Origin: Chara braunii
Lineage: Eukaryota > Streptophyta > Charophyceae > Charales > Characeae
DNA length: 40,319 bases
Assembly (NCBI GenBank): GCA_003427395.1
Contig: BFEA01000164.1
Location: 1,060,167 to 1,100,485, forward strand
Direction of reading: 5' to 3'
Shown: positions 30,788-39,111 of the stretch, piece by piece
How positions within the stretch are numbered: position 1 is the stretch's first letter
Layout of the letters: each line of letters opens with the position of its first letter
The notes under the pieces: model-generated
Database searches by the model: none
What the model saw: the letters and a program-made list of their open reading frames with translations, nothing else
Told to the model about the DNA's origin: nothing
Translations under genes and position numbers: made by a program

Positions 30788-31258
30788 CAAACACTTCGTT
30801 GAATGACTATTGAGTCGAAAACTGTTTCCGCCACACTTCTAAAAAAAGATAAAACCGGTGACGAATCTCAATACCTCATGTGTCGAGACTGCCGCAAATG
30901 ACCGCCCGCGTCCCACGTTAGTACCAACTGAACCCAGGTAGTCCCAAGTAGTCCAGTCCCAGTGCCGCAAGTGTTGGGTAACCCCAAGTACAAAACATTT
31001 ATCTCATATGCCGCATTAAAAAAAACTAATTTCGCCCGTCGCGCTCAGATTTCGTACCGTCGCATGGCGTCAACCGCCACCATGTCACGCTGCTGCTGCC
31101 GTACACACTATAATGTTTGCAGACCTTCACCAATAAAAGCGGACGCTGCACCGCAACAAAAAACTTTTCCGTGCCGTAAAAGAAACCTCCACTGCCGCGC
31201 CGCACGTCCCACCGTCGTGCCTAACCCTCATCGAAAAATGGCAGCATGTCGTCGCGCC

Positions 31259-31453
31259 GTACCCCGTCAAAAAAAAGAACGGCAGCGCTATGTCGTGTCG
31301 TATCATTGTAAAAATACAACGGCAGCGCTTCGCCGTGCCGTACCACCGTAAAAAAAGGGTAGCGTTTCGCCACGCCGTATTACCGTAAAAAAAAAACGGC
31401 AGCGCTTCGCTGTGCCGTACCACTGCAAAAAGACGGCGGCGCTCCGCCGCGCC
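31259..31453. repeat. Minisatellite, five units of 37 to 41 bp
   Basis: Units begin GTACC or GTATT/GTATC at 31259, 31300, 31340, 31377 and 31417. Each has the form GTACCACCGT, poly-A, CGGCAGCGCTTCGCCGTGCC. More degenerate copies extend upstream to about 31040 and downstream to about 31520. Confidence 0.88.
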
Positions 31454-32304
31454 TACTACCGTGCCGTGAAAACAACAACAACATCACTCTTCAAAACAAA
31501 GTGTCGCGGCGACGTGCCGTGAAGACGGCAGCTTCACCCCTAAAAAGTGTCGCCGATGGCAGCGTCACCCTTCAAAATAAAGGCGTCATGCCGACGCCGC
31601 GGTATTTCGGCAGCATAATCCCACAAAAATGGGTTATGGTTGCCGAAAATATCGGCCAGCACACCTCCACCAGTTGCCGTGCTGCGCGTCACTCCTTGCC
31701 ACGCTGCGCTGCCGCTCCTCACCACGCTGTCGTAGAGTCCCCCTAAAGACCAGCCTGCCAAGGGGTGGAGCAGAGTGCTCCAGCCAAGGCTATGGCTGTC
31801 TCCTCCCTCGCCACACTCCTTTGCTGTCCTCCAGCTCCGCCGGCAGCACTCCAGCAATGAGGCAAGTGTGATGTCACACACTGGCAACTGGAGGCAAGTG
31901 TGAGGGAGTTGGGGGACAACTGCCTCTTTTTGTAGTGGCCGAGGAGGGCAGCAGCAGCCTTAGCTGCCCCCAGGCAAAATTCATCACTTGCCTGGGGCCG
32001 TTGATCTTTGCCAGATCAATGGACTGAGGCTGTCTCACCTTAGCCTCACACTTAGGGTGGCAGTTGTGCTTAACTGCCCCCCTCTTTTTCTCCCTTTTCC
32101 CTGCACTCATCCCACAATGAGTGCAGGTTCAACGGGAAAATGGTTGTTTCCAGCCAAGTTCCCTCACTGACCCTCCAGTTCACAGCTCTGGCCTGAATGA
32201 CTGCATTCAGGCCAATGCTGCTTGAATTTGGTGCATGGCCGCGACCATGTTCGCGGCTGTGGCTGTTGCTTTCCTCCCCCTTGCATTTCTTTTGCCCTCC
32301 CCTC

Positions 32305-32390
32305 AAAACGGGGAGGGTAGTTGTAAGGGTCAGTAGCGGAACGTTCTGTAAGTTGAAGAAGGTTGTCACGAGTTCAAATCCCCACAGGCT
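32305..32390 (+). other. tRNA-like segment (SINE head or tRNA relic)
   Basis: GAGTTCAAATCCCC (32370-32383) matches the internal B box of tRNA promoters (GGTTCGANTCC) with small changes. An A-box-like GGGTCAGTAGCGG lies about 45 bp upstream. No full cloverleaf can be drawn by eye, so a tRNA-derived SINE or pseudogene is more likely than a tRNA gene. Confidence 0.35.
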
Positions 32391-33298
32391 CAGAGCGGGG
32401 TGCAAAAAGTACCCCGCCTTTGATGATTTTTAGAAAAATATTAGCCCAATAAAAAAATCTGAAAAATTTCACGTGCATCGCCTAGGTGCATAGCTACCTA
32501 CTGAAGAAAAAAAATTCTTGACCGACAAAATTGGTTTACCCCACCAAAACAATATTGGCGCAAACCGAAAAATACAGATTTTCAAAAAAAACTGATCCCG
32601 TTTCTTGTTTTTTTTTCCTTTTCTTTTTCTTCTTTTCTTTTCTTTTCTTTTTCTTCTTCCCCCCCTGACAACGGGGAGGCAGCTGGTAGGTCGGGAGGAG
32701 TAGGTCCTCCTCTCTCTAATCCTCCCGTTTCTCTCTCTCTCTTCCCAACTCCCTCAACTTTCCCTCTTCTCCCACGCATGCGATATGACCCGCGAGATCT
32801 TAGATCTCGTGGCTACAAAAATTTGTGCCATCATGAGGTGGGAGCTATCGTGCTCCCACACAGTCTAAAGAGACTGTTTTCTTCAACAGCAGAGGCATTG
32901 TTTGCCTCGTGCAGTGGCCGTTGCTTCAGCAATGACACCCATCTCCCCAACCAAAACGAAGAGGAGGGGGGGATAAAGTGTGGCATTGTATATTCCATGT
33001 TCCAGCGAGAAATTCATTCGATTTTGCTCATCCTATAAGGCTCGTTCGTCAAAACGAACTGGCACAGTTATAATGAAACGAGGAGGGAGGGGGATCTAAG
33101 AAGAAAGAATCTAAAATTTTTTAGAAAGAATCAGAAAAAAAAAAAAAACTAAAAACGAAAAACCAACTTACCTGAAATAAAACGGCTGCCCGTTTTCAAC
33201 GGCCGCCTGCTGTCACCTTCAGGGACTATGGCCCGAGGCACATCTCTGTCCGCCATGTGGCGCTGTCCGTTTTCCTTTTTTTTTTTTTAGTAATAAGA

Positions 33299-33372
33299 CC
33301 GTTGGCGTAAGCCAACGGCCACAGTCGTGTATACCCACGAGTTGTTGAAAGACGGACCCGAGTTCGATCCCT
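33299..33372 (+). other. Second tRNA-like segment
   Basis: TGGCGTAAGCC (A-box-like, 33303-33313) and GAGTTCGATCCC (B-box-like, 33360-33371) lie in the right order and spacing for a polymerase III internal promoter. It is followed by an A-rich stretch, then the U6-like fragment on the other strand. It may be the head of a SINE. Confidence 0.35.
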
Positions 33373-33398
33373 CTGGGATCAAACAACAAGAAAAAATT

Positions 33399-33457
33399 AA
33401 AATTTGGACCGTTCTCGATTTATGCGTGTCGTCCTTGCACAGGGGCCATGCTAATCT
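33399..33457 (-). ncRNA. U6 snRNA 3' fragment (pseudogene)
   Basis: The minus strand contains AGATTAGCATGGCCCCTG, GCAAGGACGACACGCATAAA and TCGAGAACGGTCCAAATTTT in sequence, which is the 3' 59 nt of plant U6 spliceosomal RNA with about four differences. The catalytic 5' part (ACAGAG box and 5' stem) is absent: the match stops at AGATTAG, and unrelated hairpin DNA replaces it. It therefore cannot act as U6 and is probably a reverse-transcribed fragment. Confidence 0.85.
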
Positions 33458-33885
33458 GGCGCGACCAATCTCGACCGCGAGATCTACGTGATCTTGCCGT
33501 CGAGATCGATTGCGCCCGCTGCAAGCCAGCTCCAGCCAGCCGTGCCACCGTCGGCACGGCGGCCTCCTGGTCCTGCAACACTCACGCTGCCACCCATTCA
33601 TTAGGCGGCTCAACCTGATGGTGCCGCTGCGGCCAGCCTTTTAGGCCCATGGTCCAAAAACAATATATAGGTTGTACGGAGTAAACCCCATGGTCCAAAA
33701 ATAATAAAGAGAAATGTCCCCTTCTTTCTCCGCGTCGCGGTCCTATACCTAGCGCGACCACCTTTTTGAGTCTACTGAGGCCCTGAATCGTGCGGCCGCT
33801 AGGCAAGGTCTAGTTTTAGCATTCCCACGACTGTGTGTTGCCGCGACTCTATTAAGAGCCGAAACTAACTGGTCACATTGGGGAC

Positions 33886-34109
33886 TACCGCTGTTATTGT
33901 CGGACGTCACAAGCGTCCGAACCTAGACTTAAATAGTTGTTAGTCTTCTCGGTCATGGGGTAGGTCTGAATAAACTTTTGGCAACGTCATTCCCATCTAC
34001 CGCTATTATTGTTGGACGTCACAAGCGTCCGAACCTAGACTTAAACAGTTGTAGTCTTCTCGGTTATAGGGTAGGTCTGAATAAACTTTTGGATACGTCA
34101 GTCCCGTCA
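33886..34109. repeat. Tandem duplication, 112-bp unit
   Basis: TACCGCT starts at 33886 and TACCGCTA at 33998, and GGACGTCACAAGCGTCCGAA recurs at the same 112-bp offset. Each copy holds a stem-loop (CGGACG...CGTCCG) and an AATAAA word. Confidence 0.9.
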
Positions 34110-34193
34110 AGTCCCGTTTTAATGAAAATGCCAGACAGTGTCTGACATGGAAAACCCCGGGCAGATACCCTTGTCAGGATTTCTTCCCCGACA

Positions 34194-34878
34194 ACGTATG
34201 CTGGCCACCTTAGTATCATCCGGCCTCAATCCATCCGCTGAGATTTCATGACCCAAGTACAAGATCTTGGTGTGATTGAACTCACATTTCTCCAAGTTAA
34301 CCTTGTACTGGTGCTGTCTTATGAGACCTAGCACTAGTTTCAAGTGCTCAGCGTGCTCCTCTATAGTCCTGCTAAAGATAAGAATATCATCGAGGTACAC
34401 GACAATAAACTTGTCTAAGTAATCATGAAATATCCTGTTCATCTTGGTATTTACGTACCAGGTGCATTGCATAGGCCAAAGGGCATCACCACAAACTCGT
34501 ACAGACCGTACCTGGTCCGAAATGCGGTTTCCTCAGGTCTAATGGCAATTTGATGGTATCCAGACGTCAAATCTATCTTGGTGAAGTACCGGCATCCCTG
34601 CACTTTATCCAAGAGGTCGTCGATGCGGGGTAGAGGCTCCGCGTTCTTAACGGTGATGGCATTGAGGCCCTATAGTCAATGCACATCCTCAAGGTACCTC
34701 CCTTCTTTGGGACAAATAAGACTGGCGCACCGTAAGGGGAGGTACTAGGCCGAATCCATCCCTTTTCTGTGAACTCCTTGAGCTGGCGGCGGAGCTCATC
34801 CAACTCCGCAGGAGACATCCTATAGATCCGTCCTCTAGGTACCTTGCTACGTGAGACAACCTCTATTGTATGGACCAC
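34194..34878 (-). pseudogene. Reverse transcriptase (element F), YLDD intact, one frameshift
   Basis: The minus strand reads VSRSKVPRGRIYRMSPAELDELRRQ, EKGWIRPSTSPYGAPVLF, MCIDYRA, then a frameshift near 34672. It continues with [15 protein letters not shown]-like and [16 protein letters not shown]-like sequence, then VVYLDDILIFSRTIEEH (YLDD at 34386-34397) and KCEFNHTKILYLGHEISADG. The domain is cut at KVASI by the insertion and resumes at 28855. Confidence 0.9.
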
Positions 34879-34905
34879 CTCCCTCTCTACCTCGCCATTG
34901 GGCTC

Positions 34906-35334
34906 CTAAAAAAGGTCGAAATATTGTGCGACGACTGATTCTATCTCTCGAGGTGTTTTAACGGCCTCCCCTTTCTCAGAGACAAAGACTAGATACGTGT
35001 TTTCCTTGCGATTCTCCTTGTAGTAATAGAAAGAGGGAGCACACATGCAAGCGTAGTTCTCCACTAGACTGCTAGCTTTGTACTTCTGCAGTCTAACGGT
35101 TCTACCGTTTGGCAACTTGTGTACCAACACCTTCCTATCCCAATCAAACTGTGGTTGCGCGACCTCGAGGTAGTACATGCCTAGTACCATATCGAAGGGC
35201 AGTTCGTCGCTGACCGGGAATGAAATTTTATGTCTCACTTCAGACTACGTCCTTGACATAGTCTTTAACTACCATTTGGTGCTTGTTGGCTAGAGTAGAA
35301 GCTACAGTTCTGCGAAGCCGTTGCACTTGGTCCC
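34906..35334 (-). pseudogene. Protease to reverse transcriptase linker (element F)
   Basis: The minus frame MRHKISFPVSDELPFDMVLGMYYLEVAQPQFDWDRKVLVHKLP matches the FDxILGMDWL block that closes gypsy proteases, with YYL in place of the usual DWL. The following 60 residues are a poorly conserved spacer that ends at QYFDLF, the usual start of the RT region. Confidence 0.8.
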
Positions 35335-35880
35335 CTAAGCGCAGTTTATCCACACAAGCACGATGATGAAGTTTCTTGTAGAGCCTATGTCTGCGTAGGT
35401 GCCAGCTTTGCGGCCACCTACATCAACCTCTACCACGAAATGTTCACCCTTTGGACCTCTATTGATCATCACCCAAGAGTCTCTGGGGTTCTTCTCTGAC
35501 CACTCAGTTTCTAACTCTTCAAGGGCCCCAGACACATCTCTCGAACAAAGCGTTCGTGGGTCTAAATGTGTATGCGGGGCGATACGTGGGTCACTAGCCC
35601 TGGCCAACGCCTGAAGTGGGGAAGGCAACGTTACCACTTCAGCGCGAGTAAAAGCGGCTAAAACTCCTACTGGCCTGAGGTGTTTCCTTGCGAAGTGCTC
35701 GCAGAAGCACCACCGCGGTTCGAAGATAGTCCCACCATCGTTGGAGAGGCTACCCTCGTTAGGACTTTCTTGCCTCGGCACGTTCGGGACGTGTGGCCAT
35801 AGTTGTGACAGTTCATGCACATGCCCGTAGCGACTCGGTCCCTCCACACCTCATACTCTAAACCAAGTTTCACCCAAGCG
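35335..35880 (-). pseudogene. Gag end and protease (element F) with DIGST active site
   Basis: Upstream, the frame ending at 35667 holds the zinc knuckle CMNCHNYGHTSRTC (35778-35819), a perfect C-x2-C-x4-H-x4-C for RNA binding. In the overlapping frame the protease starts HFVVEVDVGGRKAGTYADIGSTRNFI, with Asp-Ile-Gly (35380-35391) in place of Asp-Ser-Gly. One frameshift separates knuckle and protease. Confidence 0.82.
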
Positions 35881-37391
35881 GGCGTGCCTTGGTCGCCCTG
35901 ACCCGTAGACCGGCCTACCTTCTTCTTCCCGGGTCCCCTAGCCTTTTCTTTGATGGGTGCCGCGACTTCCCCATCCGAGGTCTCGCTGGCCCCATCGTGC
36001 TCGGTCTCCTCCCCAAGGTCTGGGAAGTCGTCAATTTTTGTCGCTTAACCATCGTGGTCAACGAACATTAGTTGATCTTTCTTCTTCCTGTCCTGGGGTA
36101 GTTTCTTCTTTCTACCATCCCCTGACTCTGATGCGCAGATCCCAATTTTGCCTCTATGTCTAAGGCCTTCTTGCTGAATGAAGCGAAGTTGTGTTGTCCG
36201 ACATATAGGCCTCGTCTACTAGCTTTGTCCTAACCTCTGAAGGCAGACATCTAAGGTAATCTGTAAGGAGTACCCGCTGGTCATAGCGCACACGAGGTAC
36301 CACGAGCAGACGTTCTACTGTATCCGTAAGCTCTGTAACATTCTTGTACCTTCTGGCACAAAGACTGTTGATTGAGTCTGTGGCCTTTTGGGCCCCTTGT
36401 GGGTCATGCCACCAATTATACACGGACCGTACGAACTCTTCCAATGTCTGGGCCTGAGCCCAGGCATCAAAGTTCTGACCGTAGCCCTGTTGCTGCACTA
36501 GGCCATTCAACCAGCGGGCTGCTGACCCCTCTAGAAAGGAGGCAACCACTACAACTTCTTGTTCCGGCTTGGTAAGCTTGTGCCTCACATAGGTAGACAC
36601 CGTCCTTACCCAGGTGTCCACTTCCTCATCCTTCTTCCTGTCGTCGGAGAAGGGCTTAGGATTCGTCAAGGGTATTTTGGGCATCCACTTCATAGGCTGC
36701 ATTGGCCCAGGGGATTGTTGGAGTGGCTGCATAGCCATCGAAACATGTTGCTGCACATAACTTGGGCCTGGCTTGACAGTGGGACTATAGTAACCACTAT
36801 CGTTGATGGTATGGCCGAGACTCTAAGGACGGGACCACTAGTCGTCACATAACCACTTGGAGGGAGCATGCCAAATATAGGTGAGAATGAAGGCCCTACC
36901 GACGATGATGTCACTGATGGACCCGCACCCGAAGGGGGAGCTACAGCAAATTGAGGCTGCCTCATCACTTGACGAGGAGCCTGTAGTGCAGCGAGAATTC
37001 GTTTCTAGCCTGCCACTAGTTCAGCCAACACCTACTGAACTACCTGCGTCTCTACCACACAAAGGAGTGAGTTACGCAGCGCTCGCATCGTAGGGTCAAG
37101 TGTTGACTCATCTAATGCTTCTAATTTGCTTAGCTCCTGCAATCTATTACCTAGTCTAGCTTTTCTCATAATTGCTCTTCTTCTTCTCTCTGCTACCTCA
37201 TCCAATTGCCGCTGTAGCTCATCTTGAAGTTCTTCCGCATGGAGGATCTCATAATCCTCCGACGTGAGTTGAGCCTGCTGGCTGACTTGCAAGCCAACAC
37301 TCTGGCTAATGGAAACCCGAGAACCACTCTGTCTAACTCCTGATGATGTGGCCTGTGAAGAGGCTTGCGACATGGTAAAGGAAGTAGTCAT
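35881..37391 (-). pseudogene. Gag (element F)
   Basis: The likely start is Met at 37391 (MTTSFTMSQASSQATSS), followed by a strong coiled coil (LHAEELQDELQRQLDEVAERRRRAIMRKARL). After a Gly/Pro/Ser-rich spacer the capsid domain reads NPKPFSDD, EEVDTWVRTVSTYVR, VVASFLEGSAARWLNGL, LEEFVRSVYNWWHDP and ELTDTVERLL, the retrotransposon gag pattern. Frame changes occur near 37030, 36740 and 36160. The coiled-coil start differs in sequence from element B's gag. Confidence 0.82.
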
Positions 37392-37560
37392 GGTCGTACC
37401 GGTGCTAGCTGAAATTTAGGTATCTAAACTAGAATCCACACTGAATCCTACCTCAGCATGACACACAACCGATTATGATACACCACTAACTTCGGTCGAC
37501 CTGGACAGAAACAGTTAGGTGGTTAGGTGTCAACCAATGTCAGATCCTACAGGGAATATT
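37392..37560. other. Leader of element F and boundary with the AT-rich island
   Basis: The short stretch upstream of the element F gag start shows no LTR or primer site that I can recognise. Composition switches to strongly AT-rich at about 37546-37565. Confidence 0.45.
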
Positions 37561-37584
37561 AAATTTATTTTTAGATTACTCTGA

Positions 37585-38001
37585 CACAGATGTGCTAGAA
37601 CATGTACCTTACGTCCATCACAATTCCCATTCGTATGTGCAGTTGCCAGAACAACTTATAAAGTACAAGGAGAAACATTGACATCCTTAGTAATTGTTGA
37701 TTGGTTTTCAAAATCCACTAAAAAAATTACAAAACACAATGTACCTCAACAAGGATATATCTTAGTTTCTAGAGTAGTTGACAAAAAAACATTAGCAATA
37801 TTAAAACCATTCACAAATGATTTATCAACGTTTTTTAAACCTAACATTTCAATCATTGAAGAAGATAAACGATTACATGAACTCGCTAATAAATTATTAG
37901 AAAGAGAAGATATAATTCAAATGTTTGATGAAACATTACAAAAACATCAAACACATATTTCAGATTCAACAAATAACAACAACTGCTATAATATACTTTA
38001 A
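37585..38001 (+). pseudogene. PIF1-like helicase, C-terminal fragment
   Basis: The frame is open from just after a TGA at 37582. It reads FPFVCAVARTTYKVQGETL and, about 35 residues later, GYILVSRVVDKKTLAIL. These correspond to the last helicase motifs of the PIF1/Helitron superfamily 1B (P-x-x-x-A-x-A-x-T-x-x-K-x-Q-G-x-T-L, then the YVxLSRV motif VI with the arginine finger). PIF1 helicases unwind DNA in a 5' to 3' direction. The ATP-binding Walker motifs are missing, as element F's leader begins where they should be. A helical tail rich in Glu and Lys ends at 38001. It could come from a Helitron, another mobile element or a host gene. Confidence 0.8.
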
Positions 38002-38009
38002 AAAAAAAA

Positions 38010-38759
38010 ACACAAATAATACAGATAAAAATATTGAAATACAAAATAAAACAAAAACACAAAATATATATAGTAAACAAGATTCGCAAAATTACACAAA
38101 ATTAAAAAATATAATTAACGATGAAAAAATATTAATTTGCAAAAACTATTTATTTCACACGACTGCATGGTTAGATAGTGATAATATAAACGAATATATG
38201 AATTTAATAATGTAAAACTATGAATTAGTGCTGACAGCAGAAGATGTTTTCTACACATGTTGCATTCAACCAAGTGACTTTACAAAAACACAACAATATT
38301 TTGCATTCTGAATGAAAAATAAACCTCTATCCAATTTCCATCATTTGTTTTTCCCATGTCATATAAATGACAACCATTGGACATTGGGATATATTAATTT
38401 ATCACCAATATTTTGAAAAAATGCAAAGATGGCTTTTTACTCAAACAAATATAACAAACGCACAATCACTTTATATTGATGGACCTGTTCAATACAATGA
38501 ATTTGATTGTGGACTATTCACATTATAAATGATACGACATTTATTACTTCCAAATCCATAGCAAGATATTAATGACTTCACAGAAAAAAATATGTTATAT
38601 TACAGATCTTTCTTACATAATGAACTACAAACAAACCAACTACAACAAATATATCCAAACCCACATAAATTATATACACAACATAAATATATTTGCACAT
38701 CATTTATGCACATAACAAATACAGTACAACAACAAACAAATGCACTTACGATAACATAA
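38010..38759 (+). pseudogene. Ulp1-like (C48) cysteine protease, with stops and a frameshift
   Basis: Ulp1-type proteases cut SUMO-like conjugates or, in mobile elements, have unknown targets. The opening TAWLDSDNINEYMNLI fits the W-L-x-D-x-x-I-x-x-Y start of the fold. FPCHINDNHWTLGYINL contains the catalytic His (HW). After a frameshift near 38395 the next frame has SLYIDGPVQYNEFDCGLFTL: the Asp, the oxyanion Gln and the catalytic Cys in DCG (38505-38513), followed by MIRHLLLP. Stops lie at 38213-38215 (TAA), near 38308 (TGA), 38526 (TAA) and 38559 (TAG). The length, about 250 residues, is usual for the domain. Confidence 0.82.
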
Positions 38760-39111
38760 AACATTTTACTAGTATGTATTTTAAAAACTCATAAAAAAAA
38801 AAAAAACAAAGCAACATAACAAACAAATAATAATAATGTAACGTGCCTCTTAAAAGCTCGCGCAACTTTTCATTCGACTACGTATAAAAACATGCTATAA
38901 TTTTTTATTTCGGTACGATTTCTAACCCAATTAAAAAACATGCTTCTCTGCTTTATAATACACTTCCAAAATAGTTGCAGCAAGCACTTATGCATAACTC
39001 ACAAACCAATGCAAAATATTACAACCAAATTCTATAATACTTTTTCTTCAAAATAACAAGAAAACTAATATGTTTTTTTGTTGTCTTCTTACTATTTCAT
39101 TTTACAGCATC
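38760..39111. other. AT-rich spacer with a TATA-like word
   Basis: No ORF is recognised. TATAAAA (38883-38889) could serve the gene starting at 39112, and a TTTTACAG just before that start could be a splice acceptor from an unseen upstream exon. Confidence 0.4.

Larger units (their letters stand above)
31766..33560. repeat. Dense run of perfect short stem-loops with unrelated sequences
   Basis: About twenty exact palindromes with 5- to 11-bp stems and loops mostly of 3 to 10 bases occur in 1.8 kb. Examples (start-end, stem length): 31766-31782 (7), 31946-31969 (7), 31968-31997 (10), 32001-32019 (7), 32025-32048 (7), 32059-32078 (7), 32100-32127 (11), 32189-32214 (10), 32238-32257 (7), 32295-32317 (8), 32395-32417 (7), 32790-32812 (11 with one G-T), 32838-32859 (8), 32860-32877 (7), 33044-33059 (6), 33299-33318 (8), 33539-33560 (8). 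The stems differ from each other in sequence. Confidence 0.9.
28856..34193. mobile_element. 5338-bp non-coding insertion with ACGT target duplication and TG...CA ends
   Basis: The block starts TGTCGAGCGC and ends TTCCCCGACA, and is flanked on both sides by ACGT (28852-28855, 34194-34197). Taking it out restores the reverse transcriptase codon series across the joint. TG...CA ends and a 4-bp duplication suit an LTR-type or Ginger-type integrase product. However, I find no long direct repeat linking the two ends, and the terminal match is only TGTCG/CGACA. It has no ORF that resembles a transposase. Inside it are the repeats and RNA-like fragments listed separately. Confidence 0.8.
27385..37391 (-). 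mobile_element. Element E/F: family-A gypsy element interrupted by a 5.3-kb insertion
   Basis: On the minus strand, gag (37391), knuckle, protease and reverse transcriptase run to 34194; reverse transcriptase, RNase H and integrase continue at 28855 down to 27385. The codons on either side of the 28856-34193 block join exactly (LRPDDTKVASI then RDWPRPQ). The integrase C-terminal domain and chromodomain are missing because element D abuts at 27384. Sequence identity to element A is high in the shared parts. Confidence 0.88.

Noticed and set aside
31259-31453. CRISPR-like array
   Set aside because: Units are contiguous without unique spacers, vary in length, and the host is a eukaryote.
32305-32390. 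Functional tRNA gene
   Set aside because: Only promoter-box-like words are present; no acceptor or anticodon stem pairing is convincing.
28856-34193. LTR retrotransposon with two long LTRs
   Set aside because: The ends are TG...CA with a target duplication, but I could not find the left-end sequence repeated near the right end, so no LTR pair is claimed.
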